A stretch of DNA of 64,000 nucleotides from Bimastos eiseni (Eukaryota > Annelida > Clitellata > Crassiclitellata > Lumbricidae): assembly GCA_959347315.1 (NCBI GenBank), contig OY365811.1, positions 43,465,108 to 43,529,107 on the forward strand, in the 5' to 3' direction. The notes below the pieces were generated by a model. It searched no databases and was not told the DNA's origin. It saw only the letters and a list, made by a program, of their open reading frames with translations. Shown here piece after piece: positions 26,965-37,490 of this stretch; within the stretch, counting starts at the first letter, position 1; every line of letters begins with the position of its first letter. The translations under genes were made by a program, and so were the position numbers.

Positions 26965-28215
26965 TTCAGAAGTGCTGCCAGTGCGAAAGGCCACGCGAGA
27001 AGAAGCAGGTTTTGAGCAAAGCAAAAGAGAATGATAGACTGCCAGAAAGAATTTTAGAGCGAACAGATGGCAAAAGTGCATTCCACAGAGAGGAACCAAT
27101 TGAAACAAAAGATCGAGACTGAGTCAGAGCTGTTCTTGTTCGAGGAACCATAAGGTCAAGTCTATTGGATGAGCGAAGTGGACGGAGGGAGGAAGTTGAT
27201 TCAGCTGAATGAGGCCGACGTATTACATGAGCCAAGCATCTCGGAGTAAGACCCCGCTGAGTCTTGAAGATCAGAATGAGAATTTTAAGTTGTATGCTAT
27301 TATGGAGAGGGAGCCAATGAAGTTCATCAAACATAAAGCAGAGTAGAGATGATAGAGTAACGAGGAAAGCGAGCTATGAGTCTAGCATCTGTCTTAATAA
27401 AGTACGGTACTGAAGAGGAGAGAGACGAACCTTTGGAAGACCAACGAGAAAGGAATTATAGTAGTCAATTCTAGAACATACAAAAGCATGAGCCAAAGTA
27501 GTAAAGGTGGAGGAGGAGACAGAACGACGAATGACCCAAAGACGCCTTAGATGAAAATATGAGGATCGTGTGAGATAAGCGATGTGTTCAACAAGAGTAA
27601 GTGAACTGTCAAGGATAACACCCAGATCACGAACACTTGACGAGAAAGAGAAGAGTAGAACGAGATCAAGCTCCTGACGTTGTTGAGGAGTATCAAACCA
27701 GACAAATTTAGTCTTAGAAGCATTGAGAGACAGGTGATTAGGTGACATCCAGGAGTGAAGAAGGTTAGAGAGAGACTGAATAATCTCAACCAAGAACAAC
27801 TGGGATGATGGAGGACCACGAACAAATGCCTGTACATCATCAGCAAAGAGATGATCAGCAGCACCACAGATCAAGAAAAGAAAGGAGATGTCGGCCGTAC
27901 AAAGGATGAACATGAGAGGACCGAGAACAGAGCCCTGAGGAACACCCAGTATAACATGAACCCATTGAGTTCTGGAGTGACCAGTAACAATCATTTTGGT
28001 TCGTTCAGAAAGGTATGAGTGAAACAAACAGAAGGAAAGACCTTCGTTCAGAAATGTATGAGCGAAACCAACAGAAGGGAAGACCTTTGAGGCCATATGA
28101 GGTCTCAAAACGCTGGAGAAGAATATCGTGATCGACCATGTCAAACGCCGCTGAGACATCAGAGAGAGCCAGAAGAGTTACTTCAGACCTATCAATAGCA
28201 GAATAGATATCAGAA
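26965..28215 (-). pseudogene. CR1/L2-like LINE reverse transcriptase, broken
   Basis: On the minus strand, from 28215 down: L-S-D-V-S-A-A-F-D-M-V-D-H-D-I-L-L (RT motif A with D-x-x-x-A-F-D), then after a frameshift G-V-P-Q-G-S-V-L-G-P and F-A-D-D-V-Q (motifs B and C; catalytic ADD present), D-L-G-V-I-L-D, S-R-I-D-Y-Y-N-S-F-L-V-G-L-P-K, a stop near 27374, then F-D-E-L-H-W-L-P-L and F-V-S-I-G-S-S-L-W-N-A-L-L-P. The order is that of CR1/L2-like elements. The 5' half is missing and at least two disablements are visible. It lies upstream of the gene C start codon, on the same strand. Confidence 0.85.
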
Positions 28216-28944
28216 AATAAATATAATAAACAGTGATTGGAATTATTTTGAAAGCTAATATTTAAAATGTCACTTTAAGTAAGCCTATCATCTATGATCT
28301 AAACATTTTGGCAATAGCATTTTATAAGTACTGTACTGTGAAACGATAATATTGTCATGCTTGACAATCACTGTTAGATCAGCGCACAGTGTTGTCGCAT
28401 GGCCTCTCAGTACAACTGCTTTATGATGCAGTGCAGCTGGCGACAACAGTTACCGCCTGCCCTTTGGAATATTATTATGCAGTCCCAGTCTGATTGGGGA
28501 TTGGGGTTAAGTTGAGGCAGCAGAAGCGTCAGGGTGCTGCAGTCGGGGATGGACGCATTGGATCGTCTTCGATACCTGTCAGAAGACGAAACCTACTCTA
28601 GAACATTGAAACCGTTTGGCAGTCGATAAGAACGGAATCTACATACTTACTCGTACTTTACTCAAAGTACTTTTTTAGCATTGTGTGCTGAGAATCAAGT
28701 CTAATGATGAAATACGTTTAACATTCCTATATATCACACTAATCACACATAACAAGGCATTGTTGTAAGCTGACTATAGCGGCAAGGACAGCTGCGTCGT
28801 TGACTGCATGGCTGTAGTCCATGTGTCGCAGAACTTTAGGCTGAAACGTCGACCAACATCAGACCCTACAACAGCAGCAGAGATTCCGTCTCTTTATCGG
28901 ATTGAAAAGAATTCAGAAGCCGTTCATAGAATGGTTATGGTATG
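28216..28944. other. No gene; possible retroelement debris
   Basis: Contains GAAGACGAAACC (about 28590) and GGCTGAAACGTCGACCAAC (about 28839), phrases that commonly recur in dispersed animal retroposons. I cannot define element borders or a protein. Confidence 0.3.
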
Positions 28945-29041
28945 TGGATGGATGGATGAATGGATTGATTGATTGATGGATTGATGATTGATGGATGGAT
29001 GGATTGACGGATTGATGGATTGATGTATGTATGGATGGATG
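28945..29041. repeat. (GGAT)/(GATT) microsatellite
   Basis: Irregular GGAT/TGAT/GATT repeats, about 100 bp. Confidence 0.9.
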
Positions 29042-29404
29042 GAGACCTTGCATTACGACGCCTTTGAAATGTCTTCAATTGGAGAAGCTGTCGTGGAGCG
29101 GACGAGTGAGGAGGAGCAGGAGTAGGAGGAGATAGAGCAGGAGGAGGAGAAAGAAGAGGAGGAAGAGGAGGATGTGCAATGGTTTTTGGCTGCAGTTTAA
29201 TTTTTTGGCCTCCACTTGTTGAATTTCCCTCCTTAGAAATCTGAGAAATGTGGCTCACAAGTTATTTTAACAAAGGTAATCTTAAAAAGCCATATATATA
29301 TATCAGATGCAAAGTCTTCATAATGGATTAGAATGAATCAGATTAGAATGGATAAGAATGACATTCATGCAAATAGAATTGGAATCACAAGTGATTGACT
29401 ATAT

Positions 29405-29745
29405 TCAATACATGTATACATATGTATACATATGTATACATATGTATACATATGTATGTGGGATTTCATGCCACCCATATTCAACGCAACATGCGCGGCT
29501 GTCAGTCAAAATATGCACGCGCATGCACGCATTCATACATATATATATATATATATGTATATATATATGAGATTATACATAGGAATATGTATGAATATAT
29601 ACATACAAGTGCATGAATATACATGTATATATATATATTATATATACATCTACTGAAATGCGCGAAGCATATAACATGTATTCAGTATGTACAAATATTT
29701 GTCTCTCCATAACTGACATATATATATATATATATATATATGTAT
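29405..29745. repeat. ATGTATAC and (TA)n microsatellite cluster
   Basis: Four ATATGTATAC units at 29415-29455, then several (TA)n blocks (29537-29570, 29620-29648, 29717-29742), separated by short unique DNA rich in GCGCATGCACGC. Confidence 0.85.
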
Positions 29746-29865
29746 AATGATGTAGTCTGGTATAGTATTAGAGATGTTGTCGATGGTCTGTAACGTGATG
29801 GCGTCTATTTCAAAGGCTGCCTGCTTTCGTTGCGTTGTGTACTGGTCACTTCAACCTGTCACCGA

Positions 29866-29900
29866 CGCCGCCGACGACGACGACGACGACGACGACGGCG
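29866..29900. repeat. (CGA)n microsatellite
   Basis: Short GACGAC repeat with CpG at every unit; the poly-Asp or poly-Thr readings through it are not supported as genes. Confidence 0.85.
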
Positions 29901-29949
29901 CTCACGTTGCCCGACCCTACACTGTTGACGCTCGATCAGCTCTCATCAG

Positions 29950-30075
29950 GGAGACAAACAGACAGACAGACACACAGCCAGACAGACAGAGAGGCAGACA
30001 GACAAACAGAGACATACACAAACAGACATATAGATAGAGACAGACAGACAGAGGCAGGCAGAGGTAGACTACCTG
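29950..30075. repeat. (CAGA)n-rich tract
   Basis: Interrupted CAGA repeat on the plus strand. Confidence 0.85.
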
Positions 30076-30185
30076 CTGCTGCTGTTGTTAGGATCCATGT
30101 CGGATCGTTAGACGCCGTCGACTGTTTACCTCTCTGATTACAACGGACTCCGACGCCAGAAAAACCCCTCCCTCACTACCCCTCT

Positions 30186-30433
30186 CCATCACTCTGTGTC
30201 TCTCCTTCTGTCTGTCTCTGTCTGTCTCTGTCTGTCTCTGTCTGTCTCTGTCTGTCTCTGTCTGTCTCTGTCTGTCTCTGTCTGTCTCTGTCTGTCTCTG
30301 TCTGTCTCTGTCTGCATGTCTGTGTCTCTCTCTCGGTCTGTTTGTCTATGTCTATGTCTCTGTCTCGCTCTGTTCCTCTCTCTCTCTCTCTGTGTGTATG
30401 GCTATCATCTGACAATCTCTGTGCGTGTCCTAG

Positions 30434-30473
<40 letters not shown>

Positions 30474-30601
30474 CTTCTTTCCTCGTTTGTTTCTGTCCCT
30501 GTCATCGTCAGTCTGCCTGTGTGCCGTCCAAGTGGCGATGATGACGGAACGGTTGAAAGTATACGTCGTCGATAATGAGGGATCCAGGAAGGAGTGTCAA
30601 C

Positions 30602-30648
<47 letters not shown>

Positions 30649-30700
30649 CACAAACACAGAGACGGACAGACAGACACACTGACACTCAACCGATCTCTTA
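30186..30700. repeat. (TCTG)n / (CTGTCT)n tract switching to (CAGA)n
   Basis: From 30210 to 30312 a regular 12-bp TCTGTCTCTGTC pattern, then irregular TCTCTC, then pure (TCTG)n at 30434-30472, and then the complementary (CAGA)n at 30602-30644. The two pure blocks are inverted relative to each other, about 130 bp apart, and could form a hairpin. Confidence 0.9.
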
Positions 30701-30720
30701 ATAACAGAATTGTCCGTCTC

Positions 30721-30830
30721 AATGCGCATGCGCCGCTGTCACGTGTTGCCAATGACGTGTGTGTGGTCGCTGGTCGCGGTCGCCAATGGCAACGGCGGGA
30801 AACTAATAATGGCGTTATATAAATTCAATC
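30721..30830. promoter_or_regulatory. CpG-rich promoter-like segment (NRF-1, CCAAT, RFX X-box, E2F, TATA-like)
   Basis: Within 110 bp: GCGCATGCGC (30724-30733, NRF-1-type palindrome), TCACGTG (E-box), two CCAAT boxes, GTCGCCAATGGCAAC (30779-30793, fitting the RFX X-box rule GTNRCC-N3-RGYAAC), GGCGGGAAA (E2F-type) and TTATATAAAT. Such a cluster is typical of housekeeping or ciliary gene promoters. I cannot identify the gene driven; the flanks are repeats and short frames. Confidence 0.4.
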
Positions 30831-31359
30831 TGCCATCGACAATGGAAAGGGGAAAGTGTTCAATCAGGAACCAAGTGACGGAGACGGATTTTACGCACCA
30901 GCGGATCCCTCCACCAGCACTTTCCAGTGGTAGAGGTGGTAGATGGGGTGGTTGTAGTTGTATGGTGGTACGCTGGTGGCGGTAGAGGTGGGTGGGGATG
31001 GTGGTACACTGGAGGTGGTAGAGGTGGTAGAGATGGTAGAGGCGGTGGTGTATCAGATATACCGTTGGTCATATCCAATGAATCGGTGGTCGTCGTCATC
31101 GAAAACCCAAAATATCTAAAACTCTTTGATGTATACCATAGGTGAAATTTCTCAGGAAAGGTGAAATTACCTTTTTGTTCGCTCATTCAATCATTCGTTC
31201 GTTCGTTCGTTCATTCAATCATTGATTCGATTACATTACACATTGAACTGAATTCTGCATCGATTCAATTGAAACGTTCGCCTCTCAATCGATTATAATC
31301 AGTAGTCGAAGAGTGAGTAGGGTCAGATGGGGTCAAAGGGTACGAGTGACTTATGACAA

Positions 31360-31447
<88 letters not shown>

Positions 31448-31627
31448 GTCATCGTCATCGTCATCGTCATGATGATCATCATGATCATCATGATCATGAT
31501 CATGATGATCATCATGATCATCATCATCATGATCATCATCATCATCATCGTCATCGTCATCGTCATGATGATCATGATGATCATGATGATCATGATCATG
31601 ATCATCATCATCATCATCATCATCATC
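31360..31627. repeat. (ATC)n microsatellite with ATC/GAT strand switching
   Basis: Pure (ATC)n at 31360-31446, then ATCGTC units, then a mosaic in which ATC runs alternate with GATGATC inversions (ATCATGATCATC), then pure ATC again. Poly-Ile and poly-Met readings are shadows. Confidence 0.95.
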
Positions 31628-32819
31628 CTCTCTTTGTTGGAAAACGCCTTTTACAAACCATGCACTGTTTTAACGGAAGCAGTGAAAACACCTGATCCCA
31701 TGTATAGAGTGAAAAGCCTCTCTCTCGCATCTATAGACGCTCTACATCTGCTTATTCGTCATCGTATTTGTTTGCCTGTCCGTCCTCCTGTCAGTCTCTT
31801 TGTCCGTCTGTCTGTCCTTCTTTGATTGGGGGTCTCTGTCGCAACTGCCATATGATTGGATTTGGTAACACATTTCTATAACCGTGCGTTCTGCTCTGCC
31901 TACTAAGCAGTCGTTGGGGCGTGACTGACCGCGACCGGACATCGCTGGACGTCCGACTGACCCGCACAACTGACCACCCGCCGTCCTCCTGATTCAATTA
32001 CCCGCCTGATGTGACCGTCAATTATTAATAATTTTTCTCGATATTACTCGCCAAGTTCTTGCGCGAAATTCCATTAGACTGTCTTAGCGCTGTAGTCCTG
32101 GAGACAGAGACGTGACAGACTGTTGTCGAAGGATGCAACAGAGGTAACGACAACAACAACAACATGAGCAACGATGTCAGAAACAGCTAAAGGCAAACTG
32201 TGAAAAGAGACAACAGCTGTAATTGCAGACCTAATAAGTTGTCAGCTGCAGCCGCGTTGCTCTTTTCCTATGCATAGGGTATATGTAGTGAAAACATCAA
32301 CAATGATCTCAGTGTCGACCTCTTTTGGCAAATTGGTTCTGGAGCTTCATCGGATGAAGGTCTCTGCGTTATTTGCTGCTAATAATTAACTATATTCATC
32401 GGAGATGACATTCGTTGAAATGAAAGTATATATATTTTTTTAACCGGTTGACAGCTCTAATGGGGGGTGAGGGTAAGAGGCAGGCCCCTCGTGAGCAAAG
32501 TGGGGGCCCGGTACAGCTTATATTTTTGAGTATGAATGAAAGACTAATTGACAGTATACTGTAATACAATGTAGGCCTACTAGAAAATGTTGCAAAATTA
32601 CAAGCACTAAACTTACATCATACATACTACATCATTCACTTATCAAAGTTTTCATCGATTCATCATCATTCCTCACTGTTAGTCAGGCTGAATGATAACG
32701 AAATAAATATTTTAATAATTTTTTTGTAATTCCTCATTTTAAGAAAAAAAGCGAACTGAAAAAACGAAGGCCTACAAACATCCACGAACCGTAGTTGTTG
32801 AAACAGTTTACTTGTAAAG
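31628..32819. other. No gene recognised
   Basis: Includes moderately GC-rich DNA (31900-32300) and a G-rich stretch (about 32460-32520, GGGGGGTGAGGG and GTGGGGGCCCGG) that may be the left end of the dead hAT element that follows. Confidence 0.4.
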
Positions 32820-33360
32820 TCTACAAGGGATGAGTTCAGAGATGGAATATGTTATCCGATTTTTGATTCCGTAGTAATTTTACTTAAAAACGTTTTGTTG
32901 CCAGTGTCAAGTCCTTGTAACAAATTTGAATTTTTTTTAAGTTTCTCCAGGAGGATTATGACCACAGAGTCATTTGCGAAAACTTTTGTGAAAGTTACTC
33001 TGCCGACATTTGCAATGATTGAATAGACGAGGTTGACTCATTGATACGAATTTATCAAGAAAATATTGGATCAAAAATTACTTAACCCTTTCAGTTATTT
33101 AACAAACCGCATGAAATTTCGCTACAGAATCTCTTCCCAAATTTAATTGTTGCCATGAAGATTTTTTTGTCTTCATGCTTCCATTGCAAGTGCAGAGAGA
33201 ACATTCAGTGTGTCAAAAACTATCAGCGGGCAACAATGTGTCGAAACAGAGTCAATGAATTGTCAACATTGGCCATTGAATCGGAGTTGGCAAAAACTTT
33301 AAATTTTGATTCAGTCATTGATTCTTTTGAAAGCGTCAAGGCCAGAAAGGCCCCTTAATG
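32820..33360 (+). pseudogene. hAT transposase C-terminal fragment (dead)
   Basis: One plus-strand frame gives S-I-A-S-A-E-R-T-F-S-V (about 33180-33215), the hallmark of the hAT dimerisation region; the adjoining frame then gives K-N-Y-Q-R-A-T-M-C-R-N-R-V-N-E-L-S-T-L-A-I-E (33210-33280) and E-S-V-K-A-R-K ending at 33358. A frameshift separates the two. Upstream, L-P-K/N-L-I-V-A and stops show decay. The N-terminal zinc finger and catalytic region are absent. GGGGCCCC strings at about 32505 and 33434 may mark the ends, but I cannot prove the termini. Confidence 0.75.
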
Positions 33361-33724
33361 AATTAATTGAGAATTTTAAAGCAGAAATCTGGTTAATTAA
33401 ACCAAATGTGATTTGTTTACAAATAATCAACATGTGGGGCCCCTTATTTATTTAGTTCGGGTGTGGGACCCGTGTCATTTGTGCCCCCTTTCCCCCCTCT
33501 CAGTGGGCCTGGTCAGAGGTTTCAGGTTGAAGGAAGGGAGTCTCTTGGCTTGTTCGATGTTCCCTCTAGATGGGGAATTGGGTAAATAGGGATGACGGGA
33601 TAGTAGGCTTGACAGGGCAGCAGTATACCAGCAGCAGCAGCAGCAGCCAGAGGCAGCCAGAGGCAGTATGGTCATCATGGTCATTGTACGAGGCAGAGGG
33701 CCTGACGAGGGTCTTTGACAGGGA

Positions 33725-33868
33725 TGGAAAGACACAGACAGACACAGACACACAGACAGAGTTAGACAGAGATACAAAGAGACAGACACAGAGACATGGA
33801 CAGAGATATGCAGAGAGATTGAGGGACAGAAGAGAGAGACACAGTTTGAGACAGTGAAAGAGAGAGAC

Positions 33869-33913
<45 letters not shown>

Positions 33914-33925
33914 TACCTATACATA
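33725..33925. repeat. (CAGA)n-rich tract
   Basis: Interrupted ACAGACAGACAC sequence ending in a pure (CAGA)n at 33871-33912. Confidence 0.9.
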
Positions 33926-34109
33926 GATATCATGACACAGATAGACAGAGACAGAGAGTGCCAGTTATTAGTAGAGCTGACAAATCCATTGAGAAACGAT
34001 GACGTTCGTCTCTGTTCCGATTCGTTGGTGGCAACAAAGCGTTTCTTCGATTCCAGTCACGTCGTCTGAGAGACTCGGCTGCGGTCAGCGACTGACAAAC
34101 CATCAGATG

Positions 34110-34370
34110 ACGGAGAAAGAGACGAGGAGGAGGAGGAGCAGGAGGAGGACAATATGGAACATCGGAGGATCCTCTGCTACATGGAACCAACGGAGGAGGA
34201 AGACAAAGGGAGGAATGGACGGAGGAGAGGACGAGGTGGAGTGAAGGAAAACAAAGAGTAGACAATCTTGCAGGAGTAGGAGAATGAGGAAGGAGGAGGA
34301 CGAGGAGGAGGAGGATTAAGAGGAAGGATGGTGGAGGAGTGAGAAGGAGTGGGATAAGAAAGAGGAATAG
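34110..34370. repeat. GGA-rich low-complexity tract
   Basis: GAGGAGGAGG-type strings on the plus strand, interspersed with unique sequence. Confidence 0.75.
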
Positions 34371-34424
34371 GATGGAGTTGGAAAAAGAGAGACTAATTCT
34401 AATGTTAACGTTTGTCCATAGCAT

Positions 34425-34467
<43 letters not shown>

Positions 34468-34471
34468 TAGT
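34425..34471. repeat. (TA)n microsatellite
   Basis: About 47 bp of AT dinucleotide repeat with one interruption. Confidence 0.9.
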
Positions 34472-34515
34472 CCAGAAGATCAACTTCTACTTTTTACCTG
34501 CATTCAATTGAGGTG

Positions 34516-34651
34516 GACTCGACCAAGTTTGACCTGACCAAGTCTCACCTGACCCAATCTCACATGACCCAATCTCACATGACCCAGTCTTACATGACCC
34601 AATCTCACCTGACCCAATCTCACCTGACCCAATCTCACCTGACCCAGTCTC
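34516..34651. repeat. 15-bp minisatellite ACCTGACCCAATCTC, about 9 copies
   Basis: Nine head-to-tail copies with CACCTGACC / CACATGACC and AATCTC / AGTCTC variants. The unit is five codons, giving the plus-strand pentapeptide S-H-L-T-Q repeated; its ATG (34513) has no supporting context. Confidence 0.95.
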
Positions 34652-34749
34652 ATTTCATTCGATTCAATCCGTTTCCACTGATTATGCTAATCGTCTCGTG
34701 GACTAAATGTCTCTGAATTGCATTATATGTCGACTATATCTGGCCATAA

Positions 34750-34965
34750 GTAGAGAGAAAGACAGGCAGAGAGAAACAGACAGACAGGCAGACACACACA
34801 CAGACAGACAGAAGGATAAGTCTAGAGAGAGAGATACAGAGAAAGAGATACAGAGAAAGAGACACATAGAAAGAGGCATATAGAAACATAGTGATACTGA
34901 GACAGAGAGAGACAAATACAGAGACGAAGACAGAGACACAGACATAGACAGAGACAGAGTGAGTG
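34750..34965. repeat. GA/CAGA-rich tract
   Basis: AGAGACAGACAG-rich; includes four copies of GAGA(A)GAGA(C/T)ACA. Confidence 0.85.
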
Positions 34966-35520
34966 ATAGTCTTCTAGCGTTGAAGCTTCAGAATAAAGCG
35001 AGTAGAGTACAGTAACACTCTATGAATTTCAAATTGGAGCTACATTAATGGTCATACACAAAAATACATACATTACCAGATCAATGCATAGATACATAAA
35101 TACACACACACACACATACATACACTCATACATATATATCTTTCATTCTGAATCTGTCATTGATGACGCAAGGCTGCCTAAAAATAGATTTGGACAGCCT
35201 CCTCCTTTCAACCCTATCGCCTTCCATCATTCTCTATCTCTTTATCAGTGGTAGCAGTAGAAGAGAAGGGGAAGATGAGGAGGAGGTGGATGGAGGTGGA
35301 ATTCGTGTGTGTGTGTGAGGGGTATAATAAAGAGGGTGCTTTCCTTTCCTATCAGCGTTGACCCTATGCAGTGGGTCTGTGCCCTCCTCCTCCTTTTGTT
35401 ACTCCCCCTGCTCTTCCTTCGATCTATTCATCGTCACGGCGGGTGAATGCCAAATGGGGTGATTGAATTGACGGAACCTGCCATCGCCCATCGATCACCC
35501 CAGACCCCTTCGACCCTCGG

Positions 35521-35757
35521 ATGACCACGCTCTCGTTTCTAGGGTCAGTGGCTTCGGATGGGGTCATCACAGGGGCGTTTGTTTACACAGACGTCGCCTC
35601 ACCTCTCTCTGCCTCAGGACGACAGCCGCAGCCACAACGACGACGACGCTTAAGCGAACAGTTATCGCTTAGCAGCGGCGACGACCGAAGAAGAACGAGG
35701 CTGAATGAGGCGGTCGTCGGTCAGCGATCGGATCAGCGCTCACCAGATACACACTAA
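35521..35757 (+). CDS. Hypothetical ORF, 78 aa, in CpG-rich DNA
   Basis: ATG at 35521, TAA at 35755. The composition is not a simple repeat: hydrophobic start (M-T-T-L-S-F-L-G-S-V-A), then an Arg/Gln-rich and Asp/Arg-rich segment. The surrounding 35.5-35.75 kb is rich in CpG. CTCTCTCTGCCTCAG|GACGAC inside it would make a fair splice acceptor, so it could instead be an exon edge. No family recognised. Confidence 0.2.
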   Translation: MTTLSFLGSVASDGVITGAFVYTDVASPLSASGRQPQPQRRRRLSEQLSLSSGDDRRRTRLNEAVVGQRSDQRSPDTH

Positions 35758-35794
35758 ATGGCTTTATTAGGACGACGAGGTTCGCTGAAGCGCT

Positions 35795-35910
35795 GAGGAG
35801 GAGGAGGGGAAGAGGAGGAGGAAGAGGAGGAGGAAGAGGAGGAGGAAGAGGGCGAAGTGGAGGATGAGAGAAGGAGGAGTTTGACGATGGAATGGAGGAA
35901 GGAGGAGTAA
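35795..35910. repeat. (GGA)n-rich tract
   Basis: GAGGAGGAGGAAGAGGAGGA pattern with small interruptions. Confidence 0.9.
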
Positions 35911-35949
35911 ATGAGGATCCAACGCAGCCTTGAGATCTCATCCTTTGGT

Positions 35950-36604
35950 CTGTCGTTCTCGACCTTTTAGCACCATGGCGCATTTAAGATCTTTGGAAAT
36001 TCAGACGGCACAGCATTGAAACGAAACTAGTGTTTTATGTTAAATTTGAGTATTTTTTTATGGCTGCTGTTTTAAATTCAAGCATTCTTCTGAAAAAGAA
36101 GGCTCAATTTACAGTTTGACATAATTTTTAAAATAATGTCGATATGATATCTGGACTTGATGCCCGTTGCACAGTTTTTTCAATCCTCAGACGAATTTCC
36201 GATTAACAAAATATTATTTATTCTTCAAGAAGCTTCAACTTTTCTCTCTTTTTTTATTTAATATTCGTAAGAGTTTGAAAATCCAATCTCACACAAATAG
36301 TAGGCTATGTGGAGAACTGAAAAGGAGAATTCTAAGCAAAAACCTCTTTGAAGCATTAAGCCACACAAAATTATTTTATATTTTTAAAGAATGTTTTTGC
36401 TTATTTGCCAATCAATATAGAAGAAATAATAACGGACTGACAAACGGAATAATTTTCCTTTTTCATTAAAAGAAACAAATTATATTTTTGCTTCAAGCGA
36501 ATGTGATTTTTAGTGATCATGAATTGGATTTTTTTAATCTTAGCGTCGTGTCACACTTGGCGGTGACCAACGGTACACTAGTGTGCCGTGGTTGAGAAGC
36601 ACTG
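35950..36604. mobile_element. hAT-type element, same family as 24860
   Basis: Left end CTGTCGTTCTCGACC and right end GGTTGAGAAGCACTG (36590-36604) are diverged inverted repeats of CAGTGGTTCTCAACC. The right subterminal region (GTGTGCCGTGG, CACACTTGGCGG, run of T) matches in inverse the element at 24860. The AT-rich interior gives a 100-residue frame without transposase motifs. No target duplication is recognisable, so the borders may be off. Confidence 0.65.
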
Positions 36605-36989
36605 ATGTCGAGTTAAAGAGTTTTGTCAGTTGCCAACGATTTAGTTCTGTTCTGAAATGGAGATTATATCAAGACATATGTAACACATAAGCCTATATAA
36701 ATATATATATATATAAATATAAATATATATATATATAAATATAAATATATATATACGGCAACTTATTGTGTGGCATGGGATGCGGTCCTGTGGGGATGGG
36801 GAAGAGATAGCCAGCTGCATGGGATAGGATCATATAGCATGAGGGGGGGGTGAAGATGGAGGAAACTTATGTACAACCTGGTGGAAATGTGGATGACGTT
36901 GTCAGCTGCGTCCCTCTTCTTCGGATTGTCTCCATCACTGACATCGATTTAACTTTAAGCGGAATATATATGAATGCATTGTGTATAAT

Positions 36990-37050
36990 ATGATGGCGCT
37001 ATATAAGTGATTAGATCTGATTAGATATAAGATAAGATTTCAGATCAGAT
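36990..37050 (+). mobile_element. Retroelement 3' tail: GGCGCTATATAAG + GATTA repeat
   Basis: TGGCGCTATATAAGTGATTA followed by degenerate GATTAGAT repeats. The GCGCTATATAA string recurs at other LINE-like 3' ends in the window, so this is read as the end of a short retroposed copy; the 5' border is not visible. Confidence 0.45.
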
Positions 37051-37490
37051 TAGAATTCTTTTATGCGTTTTCTTCGTATTTATCTTCTTCTCTTACTTTC
37101 TTCATATGGCTACATCCCACTCACTCTCTTCTTCATCCTCTTTTATCCTCAATCAACTCGTCATGGTCCTTATCCTCTTAACCATTCCATTCCATCGGCT
37201 CCTCCTTCTTCTTCCCCTCCTATTTCTCCTCCTCCTCCTTCTTCTCCTCCTCCTCCTCGTTCCCATCCCAACGTGCTCCCAATTCCAGATGTCTTCAGCA
37301 GTAGCAGCAGTAGCAGCAGCAGAAGCATAGACGCAGATGGTAACTGCTACTGGAGCGTCGCCGCAGAACCTGATGCCAACTGGCATGGGGACGTGCTCCC
37401 AATTTTCCCTTTCGTCCTCCTGAAACTTTGATAAGGCTGCCAGTGGTCGAAAGACGATCCCTCCTCGGCCAGCCTTCGTATCTCGTGACT
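37051..37490. repeat. CTC/CTT-rich and (AGC)n tract
   Basis: CTCCTCCTCCTT-type sequence (37198-37262) followed by an (AGCAGT)n patch (37295-37325). A 37-bp string containing AACTGGCATGGGGACGTGCT at 37378 resembles CATCCCAACGTGCTCCCAAT at 37265, a local duplication. Confidence 0.7.
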
